Positions 24,130 through 32,699 of a DNA stretch of 64,000 nucleotides are shown in pieces (within the stretch, counting starts at the first letter, position 1; each line of letters opens with the position of its first letter). The notes under the pieces were generated by a model. It was not told where the DNA came from. It saw only the letters and a program-made list of their open reading frames with translations, and did not search any database. The position numbers and the translations under genes are program-made. This DNA is from an uncultured Aliiroseovarius sp. (GTDB lineage: Bacteria > Pseudomonadota > Alphaproteobacteria > Rhodobacterales > Rhodobacteraceae): positions 558,001 through 622,000 of the forward strand of contig NZ_CANLNB010000003.1 in assembly GCF_947492455.1 (NCBI RefSeq), given 5' to 3'.

Positions 24130-25158
24130 CTAGAATGTCAGTTTGTTGTCGCCCAGAGGGGCGAGCATATGTTCGACTGCCTCTTTCGGCAGGTTTTCCA
24201 TGTCGTATTCCCAGTTCGGGTTGCGATCTTTGTCGATCACGGCGGCGCGGATGCCTTCCACCAGATCGGAGTGTTCCAGCGCGCGGTAGACGAAGCGGTA
24301 TTCCAGTTCCAGCGACGCCCGCACGTCACGGGTACCCGCCATGCGGTGCAGCATCTCGACCGTGCAGGCCATCGAAAGGGGCGAGTTTCGGCCCAAAAGC
24401 TCCAACGTGTTTTCAGCAAACTGGCTATCTTCAGCGCGCAAGGACGCAACGATCTCGCCTAGGCTGCCGCCGCCAAAATGCGCGTCGATCATCGGCTGCA
24501 TGGCTGACAGGTTGCCGGGGATCGGCGGGATCGCGGCTTCGTCAATATGGCTAGGGTCGCCAGTACGGATCAGATCCGCTTTCAGCGCGTCCCATTCGGC
24601 CTGACGGATCACGTAGTCAGCAAAGCCTGCATGGATTGCATCGCCCGGGGCGAGGCGTGCACCGGTCATGCCGATATACTCGCCCAACCGTCCCGGTGCG
24701 TGGGCCAGGATCATTGACCCACCCACATCTGGCACCAAGCCAATCCCGCATTCCGGCATCGCCATCCGCGACGAGCGCGCCATAATCCGGTGCGAGCCGT
24801 GACAGCCCACGCCGACGCCGCCGCCCATGGTGAAGCCCTGCATGAAGCTGACCACGGGTTTGGGGAATTCAAACAGGCGCGCGTTCATGCGATATTCGTC
24901 GCGCCAGAATTCTTGCGCGCGGGTGTGATCGCCCGACAGACCAATCTCGTAAATTTCGCGGATGTCACCACCGGCACAGAAGGCGCGGTCGCCCTCGGCG
25001 TCGATCAGGATCAGCGCCACGTCGTCATCATCGGCCCATTTGATCAGGGCCGCGTCAATTTCAAGGCACATGTCATAGCTAAGCGCATTCAGCGCCTCGG
25101 GGCGGGTCAATGTGATCCGCCCAGCCTTGCCTTCTTTTCGAATATGAATGTCTGCCAT
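24130..25158 (-). CDS. 3-Hydroxyisobutyryl-CoA hydrolase (enoyl-CoA hydratase/isomerase superfamily)
   Basis: A protein of 342 residues. Crotonase fold with the oxyanion-hole motifs FCAGGDIREIYE and GFTMGGGVGVGCHG, and PECGIGLVPDVGGS holding the catalytic glutamate and the aspartate specific to HIBCH-type hydrolases. The length and C-terminal extension also fit HIBCH rather than a simple enoyl-CoA hydratase. It releases CoA from 3-hydroxyisobutyryl-CoA. The start shares one base with the upstream dehydrogenase stop (TAATG). Confidence 0.9.
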   Translation of the reverse strand: MADIHIRKEGKAGRITLTRPEALNALSYDMCLEIDAALIKWADDDDVALILIDAEGDRAFCAGGDIREIYEIGLSGDHTRAQEFWRDEYRMNARLFEFPKPVVSFMQGFTMGGGVGVGCHGSHRIMARSSRMAMPECGIGLVPDVGGSMILAHAPGRLGEYIGMTGARLAPGDAIHAGFADYVIRQAEWDALKADLIRTGDPSHIDEAAIPPIPGNLSAMQPMIDAHFGGGSLGEIVASLRAEDSQFAENTLELLGRNSPLSMACTVEMLHRMAGTRDVRASLELEYRFVYRALEHSDLVEGIRAAVIDKDRNPNWEYDMENLPKEAVEHMLAPLGDNKLTF

Positions 25159-26309
25159 TAGCCGCGGTCGCGTTCTGCCAACAACTGCCGCCCGACGATC
25201 AGGCGCATGATTTCGTTGGTGCCTTCAAGGATCTGGTGGACACGCAGGTCACGGACGATCTTTTCGATGCCGTAATCCGACAAGTAGCCATAACCGCCAT
25301 GCAGCTGCAGGCAGCCGTTTGCAACCTCGAAAGACACATCCGTCACCATCAGCTTGGCCATGGCGCAGAACTTCGAGGCATCATGCGCTCCGTTATCCAG
25401 CTTCCACGCCGCCTGACGCAGGAAGGTGCGGGCGGCTTGCAGCTTGGTCTCGTACTCGGCCAGACGGAACTGCAGTGCCTGGAACTGGTCGATGGTTTTG
25501 CCGAACGCCTTGCGCTCGCCCATATATTGCAGGGTCAGATCCAATGCCTTTTGGGCGCCACCCAAAGCCCCGGCCGAGATGTTCAGACGTCCACCGTCCA
25601 GACCGGCCATCGCATAGGTGAAGCCTTTGCCCTCTTCGCCCAGCAGGTTTTCATGCGGGACAAGGCAATCGTCGAATTGCACCTGAGAGGTCGGCTGCGC
25701 TTTCCAGCCCATCTTGCGTTCGTTGGCGCCAAAGCTCAGGCCCGGCGTGCCGTTTTCCACCACAACGGTCGAGATACCTTTGGGGCCATCGTCGCCGGTG
25801 CGGCACATGGTGACGTAGACGTCAGAATAGTTGCCGCCCGAGATGAACGCTTTGTTGCCGTTCATCACATAGCCCGCGTCGGTCTTTTCCGCGCGGGTTT
25901 TCAGGGCCGCCGCATCCGAGCCCGATCCGGGTTCGGTCAGGCAGTACGAGAAAACTTTCTCCATCGAGCAGAGCGCAGGCAGCCATTTCTGCTTGTCTTC
26001 TTCCTTGCCGAACTTGTCGATCATGCCGCCACACATGTTGTGGATCGACAGGAACGAGCCAACCGACGGATCGGCCATCGCCAAAGCTTCGAAAATCAGC
26101 GTGGCATCAAGGCGCGACAGGCCCGATCCACCGTATTCTTCCGACACATAAACGCCGCCAAAACCCAGCTCGGCCAGTTGCGGCCACAGCTCGCGTGGGA
26201 TGGTGCCGTCGGCCTCCCACTTCTCGGAATTTGGTGCAATGTTTTCTTCGCCAAAGCTTTTGGCCATGTCGAAGATAAGGGTCTGCTCTTCGGTCAGCGC
26301 GAAATCCAT
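25158..26309 (-). CDS. Acyl-CoA dehydrogenase, probably isobutyryl-CoA dehydrogenase
   Basis: A protein of 383 residues with the standard acyl-CoA dehydrogenase fold: N-terminal helices, YCLTEPGSGSDAAALKTRA at the FAD/substrate site, and HGGYGYLSDYGIEKIVRDLRV with EGTNEIMRLIVGRQLL at the C-terminus, which contains the catalytic glutamate. The adjacent hydrolase and mmsB indicate isobutyryl-CoA in valine breakdown. The start at 26309 has GGGAGGA upstream; the longer frame to 26372 is not supported. Confidence 0.9.
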   Translation of the reverse strand: MDFALTEEQTLIFDMAKSFGEENIAPNSEKWEADGTIPRELWPQLAELGFGGVYVSEEYGGSGLSRLDATLIFEALAMADPSVGSFLSIHNMCGGMIDKFGKEEDKQKWLPALCSMEKVFSYCLTEPGSGSDAAALKTRAEKTDAGYVMNGNKAFISGGNYSDVYVTMCRTGDDGPKGISTVVVENGTPGLSFGANERKMGWKAQPTSQVQFDDCLVPHENLLGEEGKGFTYAMAGLDGGRLNISAGALGGAQKALDLTLQYMGERKAFGKTIDQFQALQFRLAEYETKLQAARTFLRQAAWKLDNGAHDASKFCAMAKLMVTDVSFEVANGCLQLHGGYGYLSDYGIEKIVRDLRVHQILEGTNEIMRLIVGRQLLAERDRG

Positions 26310-26450
26310 CTGGTCCTCCCGTCCACGTGTTTGCACGGAGCTTATGAGGCAATCCTTACAGGAGTTTTTCAAGCCCTGTCACTGTTGCACCGCGAGACAA
26401 GGTGCTGCCAAGGCTAACCATCAGAAAACTCACGTAGAAATCGCGAGGCG

Positions 26451-27584
26451 CTATAGCCCTTCGTGAAAACTGTCGACCAAATGGCGGACCACGTCGCGCA
26501 GGGCTTCCTCTTTCGGTTTTTCGGCCTGAATGCTGTCTTGAAAGACAGCGCGCTGCCGGTCTGCAGCAACACCGCCGGACAGGATGGTACGGGCGTGTTC
26601 GACCTCGGCCTGGCAGCCTAGGAACTGGGCGTCTTCGGCGGTCAACTCGATCATTTCTTCCAGCAGCGCGTCAAACTCTACGATCTCGCCTTGGCCGAAG
26701 TCGATCAGCCCGCCTGAAACGCCATAGCGCTGGGCGCGCCAGCGGTTTTCACCGACCAGGAAGTTGTCATAGAGCCGCCAGCGCTGGTTCTTGGCCTTCA
26801 GGCGCCACAGCATCCGGGTCAGACATTGGATCAATGCTGCCAAAGACAGCGTGTCTTCCAACCGGGGTTGTACATCGCAAATGCGTGCCTCGATCGTCGG
26901 GAAGCGGGCCGACGGGCGCAGGTCCCACCAGATTTTCGAGCTGTCCTCGATCACGCCGATATCCACCAGCGCCTGAACGGATCGCTCATATTCCGACCAA
27001 CTGCCCAACTGCGGCGGCAGCCCGGTGCGGGGCAGGTTGTCGAAAACGGTCAGGCGATAGGACGCCAGCCCCGTATCCTCGCCCTGCCAGAAAGGCGAGC
27101 TGGCCGATAGCGCCAGAAGGTGTGGCAGGAAATAGGACAGTTGATTCACAAGGTCGATGCGCGTGTCGGGATCGGGGATGCCCACATGCACGTGCATCCC
27201 ACAGATCAGCATCCGGCGCACAACGCCCGCAAGATCGCGGCGCAGATCGTTATAGCGGTCTTTGTTGACGTGGTGCTGGTCTTTCCAGCTGGCAAACGGA
27301 TGGCAGGACGCCGCAATCGGGGCCAGTCCGTAATCTTTCGCGTTCTTCGCGACGCTGGCGCGCAAGCGTTTCAGGTCATCGCGCGCCTCGGTCACATTGG
27401 CACAGACGCGGGTGCCAATTTCGATCTGGCATTGCAGGTATTCGGGGCTGACTTGGCCTTCGAGCTCTGCGCGGCAGGCCTCCATCATTTCGTCGGGGGC
27501 TTCGCGTAGGGCAAGGCTGTCGCGATCCACCAGAAGGTATTCTTCCTCGATCCCGATCGAGAATGTGGGGGCTTGTCGGGCCAT
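26451..27584 (-). CDS. YbdK-family carboxylate-amine ligase (GCS2)
   Basis: A protein of 377 residues. The start [12 protein letters not shown] (GxExE metal motif), QCQIEIGT, and [11 protein letters not shown] are the signature of the GCS2/YbdK branch of glutamate-cysteine-ligase-like enzymes. It probably joins an amino acid or amine to a carboxylate with ATP; E. coli YbdK has only weak glutamate-cysteine ligase activity. The start at 27584 follows an AGGAGGACA ribosome site. It separates the two parts of the valine genes; no functional link is visible. Confidence 0.87.
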   Translation of the reverse strand: MARQAPTFSIGIEEEYLLVDRDSLALREAPDEMMEACRAELEGQVSPEYLQCQIEIGTRVCANVTEARDDLKRLRASVAKNAKDYGLAPIAASCHPFASWKDQHHVNKDRYNDLRRDLAGVVRRMLICGMHVHVGIPDPDTRIDLVNQLSYFLPHLLALSASSPFWQGEDTGLASYRLTVFDNLPRTGLPPQLGSWSEYERSVQALVDIGVIEDSSKIWWDLRPSARFPTIEARICDVQPRLEDTLSLAALIQCLTRMLWRLKAKNQRWRLYDNFLVGENRWRAQRYGVSGGLIDFGQGEIVEFDALLEEMIELTAEDAQFLGCQAEVEHARTILSGGVAADRQRAVFQDSIQAEKPKEEALRDVVRHLVDSFHEGL

Positions 27585-27668
27585 GGCCTGTCCTCCTGTC
27601 TGCGTCGCGCGGGTCCACTTTGACAAGAGAATGCCGAAGGGACAAGCAGGCAGGGACCATGAAACGCA

Positions 27669-27697
27669 AAACGCCCCGGCCAGTGACCGGGGCGTTT
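27669..27697 (-). terminator. Intrinsic terminator after mmsA
   Basis: AAACGCCCCGG and CCGGGGCGTTT form an 11-bp stem around a 7-base loop, 20 bases after the mmsA stop on the minus strand. The downstream T-run is interrupted (TTTTGCGTTTC). Confidence 0.85.
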
Positions 27698-27717
27698 CGT
27701 GTAAACCGCGTGTGGGT

Positions 27718-29217
27718 TTAGTCCATGGCTTTGAAGTTGAACTCGCCACCTTCTTTGATGCCCGACGGCCAGCGCTGGGTCACGGTCTTGGTACGCGTGT
27801 AGAACTTGAACGCGTCCGGGCCGTGCTGGTTCAGGTCACCAAAGCCCGACTTCTTCCAGCCGCCAAAGGTGTGATAGGCCAGCGGAACCGGGATCGGAAC
27901 GTTGATGCCGACCATGCCGATGTTGATGCGGTTGGCAAAGTCACGGGCAGTGTCACCGTCACGGGTAAAGATCGCGGTGCCGTTGCCGTACTCGTGATCC
28001 ATGGCGTGGCCGATGGCTTCTTCATAGGTCTCGGCGCGGACCATCGACAGAACAGGGCCAAAGATTTCCTGCTTGTAGATGTCCATGTCGGTGGTGACGT
28101 TGTCAAACAGGTGCGGGCCAACAAAGAAACCGTCTTCGTAGCCTTGCAGCGTGAAGTCGCGGTTGTCGACAACCAGATCTGCACCCTGTTCCACACCCGA
28201 GTTGATCAGACGCAGGATGTTTTCCTTGGCGGCTGCGGTCACAACCGGGCCATAGTCCACGTCGTCGCCTGCAGTGTAAGGTGCCACTTTCAGCTTCTCG
28301 ATGCGCGGGACCAGCGCGTCGCGCAGCTTGTCTGCGGTCTCATTGCCAACCGGAACAGCAACCGAGATCGCCATGCAACGTTCGCCAGCCGCACCAAAGC
28401 CTGCGCCGACCAGAGCGTCAGCAGCTTGCTCCATATCCGCGTCGGGCATGATGATCATGTGGTTTTTCGCGCCGCCGAAGCACTGCGCACGTTTGCCGTT
28501 GGCGGTTGCGCGCGAGTAGATGTAGTGCGCGATCGGGGTCGAGCCAACGAAGGCCACGCCCTGAACGGTTTCGTTGTCCAGAATGGCGTCAACCGAGTCT
28601 TTGTCGCCGTTCACAACCTGCAGCACACCATCGGGCAGGCCAGCTTCTTTGCACAGCTCAGCCAGCATCAGCGGCACCGAGGGGTCACGCTCGGACGGTT
28701 TCAGGATCATCGCGTTACCCGCGGCCAGAGCCGGGCCCATACCCCAGAGCGGGATCATGGCGGGGAAGTTGAACGGCGTGATCGAGGCCACAACACCCAG
28801 CGGCTGACGCATCGAGTACATATCGATGCCGGGGCCCGCGCTGTCGGTGAACTCGCCCTTCATCATCTGGGCAGCGCCGATGCAGTATTCGATCACTTCC
28901 AGACCACGCTGAACGTCGCCTTTTGCGTCGGGGATGGTTTTACCATGCTCGCGCGACAGGGCTTCTGCCAGCTTGTCCATGTCGCGGTTCAGAAGGCCAA
29001 CCAGAGCCATCATCACGCGGCCGCGCTTCTGCGGGTTGGTTGCGCCCCAGGCTTTCTGAGCTTCGGCGGCTTTGGCGACAGCGTCGTCCAGCTCGGCCTT
29101 GGTGGCCAGAGCAACCTGTGCCTGCACTTCGCCGGTGGCGGGGTTGTAGACGTCGGCGTAGCGGCCCGACGTACCTTCGACCATCTGGCCGTTGATCCAG
29201 TGTCCAAGTTTCTGCAT
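27718..29217 (-). CDS. mmsA: Methylmalonate-semialdehyde dehydrogenase (CoA-acylating)
   Basis: A protein of 499 residues. The aldehyde dehydrogenase fold is complete ([26 protein letters not shown]) and the catalytic cysteine lies in [11 protein letters not shown], the pattern specific to CoA-dependent MMSDH. It converts methylmalonate semialdehyde plus CoA and NAD to propionyl-CoA in valine and thymine breakdown. The start [11 protein letters not shown] at 29217 matches the family; the frame extending to 29604 is spurious. The gene ends at a strong terminator and is divergent from a LysR gene. Confidence 0.95.
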   Translation of the reverse strand: MQKLGHWINGQMVEGTSGRYADVYNPATGEVQAQVALATKAELDDAVAKAAEAQKAWGATNPQKRGRVMMALVGLLNRDMDKLAEALSREHGKTIPDAKGDVQRGLEVIEYCIGAAQMMKGEFTDSAGPGIDMYSMRQPLGVVASITPFNFPAMIPLWGMGPALAAGNAMILKPSERDPSVPLMLAELCKEAGLPDGVLQVVNGDKDSVDAILDNETVQGVAFVGSTPIAHYIYSRATANGKRAQCFGGAKNHMIIMPDADMEQAADALVGAGFGAAGERCMAISVAVPVGNETADKLRDALVPRIEKLKVAPYTAGDDVDYGPVVTAAAKENILRLINSGVEQGADLVVDNRDFTLQGYEDGFFVGPHLFDNVTTDMDIYKQEIFGPVLSMVRAETYEEAIGHAMDHEYGNGTAIFTRDGDTARDFANRINIGMVGINVPIPVPLAYHTFGGWKKSGFGDLNQHGPDAFKFYTRTKTVTQRWPSGIKEGGEFNFKAMD

Positions 29218-29334
29218 GGTAAATCTCCCAAATTTCCAGCGCAGGATAGTCTTGCAGAATTGCCGGGAAAAGGGGTAGTTTTCCAAAAGCGTTTTGCATT
29301 TTTGCAATAGTGCGGGTGTGGTGCGGGAATGGTT

Positions 29335-29392
29335 AGGGGCTTTGCCCCTCGGCCTGACGGCCTCACCCCAAGGTATTTGATGCAAGAGGAAG
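29335..29392 (+). repeat. Dispersed hairpin repeat, copy B
   Basis: AGGGGC-ttt-GCCCCT, a small GGCC/GGCC hairpin and the box ACCCCAAGGTATTTGATGC followed by AAGAGGAAG, matching copy A at 14463-14549 apart from the middle hairpin. Here the trailing AGAGGAAGGGG lies just before the LysR start and can act as its ribosome site. Confidence 0.7.
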
Positions 29393-29403
29393 GGGCGGTC
29401 GCG

Positions 29404-30300
29404 GTGGATTGGGATGATCTGAAAGTGTTTTTGGCGGTGGCGCGCGGGGAAAGCCTGTCGCGTGCTGGGCGGGTGTTGAAGCGAGATGCGGCCACGGTCG
29501 GGCGGCGGGTGTCGAAGCTCGAGGCGGATCTGGGGCTGCCTTTGTTCACGAAGTCTCCGCAAGGGTATGCGCTGACAGATGCGGGGCTGCGTCTGATGGC
29601 CCATGCCGAACGGGCCGAGCAGGCGGTGATGTCTGGGGTGGACGAGCTGGCAGGGCAGTCAGGGCAACTATCCGGGCAGGTGCGGATCGGCGCAACGGAT
29701 GGGGTGGCCAGTTTCATCTTGCCGCAGGTCTGCGCTGCCATTCAGCGCGATCATCCAGAGTTGGAGTTGCAGATCGTTGCCCTTCCGCGTGTGATCAACC
29801 TGTCCAAACGCGAGGCGGATATGGCGATTACGGTGTCTCCGCCGCAAACGGGGCGGATCACGGTGCAGAAGATCACGGATTACCATCTGCATTTGGCGGC
29901 CGCGCACAGCTATCTGGCACAGGCCGCGCCCTTGGACGGTTTGGCGGATCTACGCAATCATCCGGTGGTCGGGTATATTCAGGACATGATCTCGTACCCC
30001 GAGTTGGATTTCCTTGAAGACCTCGGGGTTGAGAAGACGGCGCTGGCGTCGAATCTGGTGTCGGTGCAGCTGGGGCTGGTGAAGCAGGGCGGCGGAATTG
30101 GGGTCACGCATGACTTCATCTTGCCCTCGACACCAGAACTGAAACGCGTGTTGACGGACGAGTTGTCGATCAAACGGTCCTTCTATCTGGTGCGTCACGA
30201 AGGCGACGCCCGCATGGAACGGTTTGCCCGTGTCGGCGAAGAGCTGTTGCGCGGCATTCGCGACGAAGTGGCCCGTCTAGAAGAAATGGTAGAAGTTTAG
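29404..30300 (+). CDS. LysR family transcriptional regulator
   Basis: A protein of 298 residues. The N-terminal winged helix (WDDLKVFLAVARGESLSRAGRVL, then ATVGRRVSKLEADLGLPLF) leads into a periplasmic-binding-like effector domain (GQVRIGATDGVASFILPQV). I choose GTG 29404, preceded at about eight bases by AGGAAGGGG from repeat copy B; ATG 29380 would place translation inside the repeat. It is divergent from mmsA and may control it; the effector is unknown. Confidence 0.88.
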   Translation: MDWDDLKVFLAVARGESLSRAGRVLKRDAATVGRRVSKLEADLGLPLFTKSPQGYALTDAGLRLMAHAERAEQAVMSGVDELAGQSGQLSGQVRIGATDGVASFILPQVCAAIQRDHPELELQIVALPRVINLSKREADMAITVSPPQTGRITVQKITDYHLHLAAAHSYLAQAAPLDGLADLRNHPVVGYIQDMISYPELDFLEDLGVEKTALASNLVSVQLGLVKQGGGIGVTHDFILPSTPELKRVLTDELSIKRSFYLVRHEGDARMERFARVGEELLRGIRDEVARLEEMVEV

Positions 30301-30392
30301 TGCTGCAGCTGCAAAGAGCGCTTGACATTTTGTTGCGCAAAGGGTGACGCTGGGGACAGAAAAATACAATACATACAGTCAGGAGGGCGCCC

Positions 30393-30827
30393 ATGCTCAT
30401 TCACCAGATCCTCAAAGATAAGAACATCGAGGGCGTTGCTACGGTCAAGCCAGGCAGCAAGGTGGCAGATGCGGCACAGCTTTTGTCTGAGAAGAAAATC
30501 GGTGCGGTCATCGTGTCCAATGACGGTGTGCATCCCGCGGGTATTCTATCCGAGCGCGATATTGTGTCCGAGCTGGGCAAGGTCGGCACGGGCTGTCTGG
30601 ATCAGCCGGTAGATGACTTGATGACTGCGAAGCTGATCACCTGTTCGCCGGGCGACCGCGCCATTCAAGTACTGCAGACCATGACCGAAGGCCGCTTCCG
30701 CCACATGCCGGTGATGGAAGGCGACGAGATGGTCGGTCTGGTGTCCATCGGTGACGTGGTCAAGGCGCGCCTGCAAGAGCTGTCGCAGCAGGCGGATGCC
30801 CTGAAAAACATGATCATGGGCTACTAA
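30393..30827 (+). CDS. Two-CBS-domain protein
   Basis: A protein of 144 residues consisting only of a CBS pair: TVKPGSKVADAAQLLSEKKIGAVIV...ILSERDIV (first) and TCSPGDRAIQVLQTMTEGRFRHMPVM...GLVSIGDVVKARL (second). Such stand-alone proteins bind adenosine nucleotides and act as energy or redox sensors. The partner is unknown. A CAGGAGG ribosome site precedes the ATG. A 43-bp imperfect palindrome lies 75 bases downstream. Confidence 0.92.
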   Translation: MLIHQILKDKNIEGVATVKPGSKVADAAQLLSEKKIGAVIVSNDGVHPAGILSERDIVSELGKVGTGCLDQPVDDLMTAKLITCSPGDRAIQVLQTMTEGRFRHMPVMEGDEMVGLVSIGDVVKARLQELSQQADALKNMIMGY

Positions 30828-30901
30828 GGCCAATAAAAGCGTTTGGGGTTTGACCTGAGAAGGGAAAAGCCGAAGCGCAGTGCCAGATTTCCGTGTGGCG
30901 G

Positions 30902-30944
30902 GCGTTTCGAAACAAACTTGAGACCCAAGTTTGCTTCGAAATGC
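30902..30944. repeat. 43-bp imperfect palindrome between the CBS gene and coaD
   Basis: The arms 30902-30920 and 30926-30944 pair over 19 positions with one mismatch and one G-T, around a 5-base loop (AGACC). The core is TTTCGAAACAAACTTG against CAAGTTTGCTTCGAAA. There is no T-run on either side, so a terminator is not assured; a palindromic repeat or a regulatory RNA hairpin is possible. Confidence 0.8.
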
Positions 30945-31032
30945 TTTACGTAGGAATACGCTGCGCTGCGGAAAAAGCTTGCATTTGGGCGCGCCATAAT
31001 GTTGCGTGCGCCCACTGCAAGGAGATCATATC

Positions 31033-31524
31033 ATGCGCATTGGATTGTATCCCGGAACTTTTGACCCGATCACCTTGGGGCACACGGACATCATTCGTCG
31101 TGCCTGTGCGCTGGTGGATCGGCTGGTGATTGGCGTTGCCATCAACACGGGCAAGGGGCCTCTGTTTTCCTTGGAAGAGCGCGTGGCGATGGTCGAAAGC
31201 GAATGCGCGAAACTGTCCGCCGAAACCGGGACAGAGATCGTTGCGCATCCGTTCCAGAACCTTCTGATCGACTGTGCCCATGATGTTGGCGCGCAGATTA
31301 TCATCCGCGGCCTGCGGGCTGTGACGGATTTTGAGTATGAATATCAGATGGTTGGCATGAACCGTGCGATGGATGACAGCGTCGAGACCGTGTTCCTGAT
31401 GGCTGAAGCGCGCTATCAGGCGATTGCGTCGAAACTGGTGAAAGAGATCGCCAAGCTGGGCGGCGATGTCAGCAAGTTCGTCCCCGAGGATGTGCGCGGT
31501 CAGCTTCTGGACAAGATCAAATAA
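31033..31524 (+). CDS. coaD: Pantetheine-phosphate adenylyltransferase
   Basis: A protein of 163 residues. The nucleotidyltransferase motif GLYPGTFDPITLGHTDII (TxGH), the IIRGLRAVTDFEYE motif and a late SSK-like segment (ASKLVKEIA) are all as in CoaD. It adenylates 4'-phosphopantetheine in coenzyme A synthesis. AAGGAGA seven to eight bases before ATG 31033 fixes the start. Length is normal for the family. Confidence 0.96.
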   Translation: MRIGLYPGTFDPITLGHTDIIRRACALVDRLVIGVAINTGKGPLFSLEERVAMVESECAKLSAETGTEIVAHPFQNLLIDCAHDVGAQIIIRGLRAVTDFEYEYQMVGMNRAMDDSVETVFLMAEARYQAIASKLVKEIAKLGGDVSKFVPEDVRGQLLDKIK

Positions 31525-31547
31525 GCGCGGATGTATTGGGGGGAAGT

Positions 31548-31708
31548 GGCGGCCCCACCGCGACCGTCGGGGTCTGAATTCCCGAGGACCTGTATATACA
31601 GGTGGGCGCCGGGTAAGTGGACCACGGCCCAAACAGAGCCAGCTCCCTCGGAATTGCTTAAGGCCACCGGAATTTTACCCGCATGTGACGCGAAGGGCAG
31701 AAGCCGCC
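31548..31708. ncRNA. Candidate structured RNA between coaD and mmcB (unassigned)
   Basis: An outer pairing GGCGGC (31548-31553) with GCCGCC (31703-31708) encloses a strong stem, AATTC-c-CGAGG (31577-31587) against CCTCGGAATT (31646-31655). That stem encloses a perfect 16-base palindrome ACCTGTATATACAGGT (31588-31603) and a second hairpin GGGCGCCG...CGGCCC. The result is a three-way junction on a rod. I find no open frame with a ribosome site, no T-run terminator and no clear promoter. It does not match tmRNA, SRP RNA or RNase P RNA; a 6S-like rod cannot be excluded. The strand is undetermined. Confidence 0.4.
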
Positions 31709-31781
31709 TCGGCCTAGATAGGCGCGGGGCGGCCCATGTGCAAGGGTGCACGCAAGGGGGTGGACCGCTACGCACGCTGCA

Positions 31782-31806
31782 TTGACATTTTGTTCACTAA
31801 ATGTTC
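31782..31806 (+). promoter_or_regulatory. LexA (SOS) box and -35 element upstream of mmcB
   Basis: GTTC-ACTAAAT-GTTC (31792-31806) fits the alphaproteobacterial LexA site GTTC-N7-GTTC exactly. A consensus -35 TTGACA lies at 31782-31787, so LexA would occupy the promoter. The site ends 10 bases before the ATG. Confidence 0.82.
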
Positions 31807-31816
31807 GTGTGAGGGC

Positions 31817-32275
31817 ATGGACAGTCCATCGCAAACCTTGATGCCCGGACAATTGCTGGCGCGCGGCGTATGCCGCCACATGTTGAGCCACGGGTTTGTC
31901 ACCGTGGAAGAACTGGTGCCAACACGCGGCCTGCGGGTCGACGTGATGGCCTTGGGGCCAAAGGGCGAAGTCTGGGTGATTGAATGCAAATCCTCGCGCA
32001 CGGATTTCACCTCGGACAATAAATGGGAAGGCTATCTGGAATGGTGCGACCGTTATTTCTGGGCCGTTGATTCCGACTTTCCGACCGAGCTTTTGCCAGA
32101 GCACACCGGGCTGATCATCGCAGACAGCTATGATGCCGAGATTTTGCGCATGGGGCCCGAGGACAAGCTGGCGCCAGCGCGGCGCAAAGTGATGGTGCAG
32201 AAATTCGCAACCCATGCCGCACGCCGGTTGCAGGGGTTCCGTGATCCCGGCGTGGCGGCTTTGGTCAACGTCTAG
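31817..32275 (+). CDS. mmcB: MmcB family DNA repair protein
   Basis: A protein of 152 residues with a restriction-endonuclease-like core: RVDVMALGPKGEVWVIECKSSRTDF has the D...ExK catalytic pattern, and WEGYLEWCDRYFWAVDSDFP follows as in MmcB. In Caulobacter mmcB is SOS-induced and protects against mitomycin C damage. The LexA box immediately upstream supports the same control here. The ATG at 31817 lies 10 bases after the box, implying a very short leader. Confidence 0.9.
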   Translation: MDSPSQTLMPGQLLARGVCRHMLSHGFVTVEELVPTRGLRVDVMALGPKGEVWVIECKSSRTDFTSDNKWEGYLEWCDRYFWAVDSDFPTELLPEHTGLIIADSYDAEILRMGPEDKLAPARRKVMVQKFATHAARRLQGFRDPGVAALVNV

Positions 32276-32281
32276 AAAACG

Positions 32282-32491
32282 TTACTTTTTCTTCGATTTG
32301 GCGCTGTCTGCCAAGGCGCGGGCCTGTTTGGCGGCGGCCAGCATCTCTTCCGCGATTTCTTCGGCCTCTTCCGGTTCGAAATCCATCGGCAGTTCCACGC
32401 CGCCACCTTCTACATAAAGGCGCACCATTCCCATCGAGGTCGGCCCGATCTGAAGGTTTGCGTCGATGTCGCTTTCGTCGTTGATGCCCAT
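32282..32491 (-). CDS. DUF6324 family protein
   Basis: A protein of 69 residues beginning MGINDESDIDANLQIGPTSM, with a middle acidic helix (EPEEAEEIAEEMLAAAKQA) and a lysine-rich tail. The beginning is characteristic of a small conserved Rhodobacterales family of unknown function. AGGAGGCC precedes the ATG. It is convergent with mmcB with six bases between them. Confidence 0.85.
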   Translation of the reverse strand: MGINDESDIDANLQIGPTSMGMVRLYVEGGGVELPMDFEPEEAEEIAEEMLAAAKQARALADSAKSKKK

Positions 32492-32558
32492 GTGTGGCCT
32501 CCTGAATTTCATCTGATCGGGTTAGTGCGCTTTCGTGCATTTTTCAAGCCGGGACCTC

Positions 32559-32587
32559 TTGCAATGCCCCGCGGGTGGGGGTAAACG
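32559..32587 (+). promoter_or_regulatory. Candidate sigma-70 promoter of tRNA-His
   Basis: TTGCAA (32559-32564), a 17-base GC-rich spacer and TAAACG (32582-32587). The expected start near 32594 lies just before the tRNA. Confidence 0.55.
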
Positions 32588-32597
32588 CATCCAGCGT

Positions 32598-32674
32598 GCC
32601 GACATAGCTCAGTAGGTTAGAGCGCTTGATTGTGGATCAAGAGGTCCCCCGTTCGAGCCGGGGTGTCGGTACCA
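32598..32674 (+). tRNA. tRNA-His (GTG)
   Basis: A 77-base cloverleaf with anticodon GTG in TTGTGGA, D arm GCTC...GAGC and T arm with GTTCGAGC; CCA is encoded. The acceptor stem is GCCGACA/TGTCGGT, giving a G1-U72 pair and discriminator A73. The G-1:C73 pair normally required for histidine identity is absent, as known for a group of alphaproteobacteria with a divergent HisRS. Confidence 0.95.
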
Positions 32675-32699
32675 TCCCCCTCCCTCAAGACAGACTAGT

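Noticed and set aside
27397-29310. Open frame of 637 codons on the plus strand
   Set aside because: It is antisense to mmsA and the YbdK gene, has no ribosome site and a histidine/arginine-rich composition typical of the reverse strand of GC-rich genes.
31525-31781. tmRNA, SRP RNA or RNase P RNA
   Set aside because: There is no tag-coding sequence or T-loop (tmRNA), no GGAAGCAGCC-type loop (SRP) and no conserved RNase P core. A 6S RNA could not be proven by eye.
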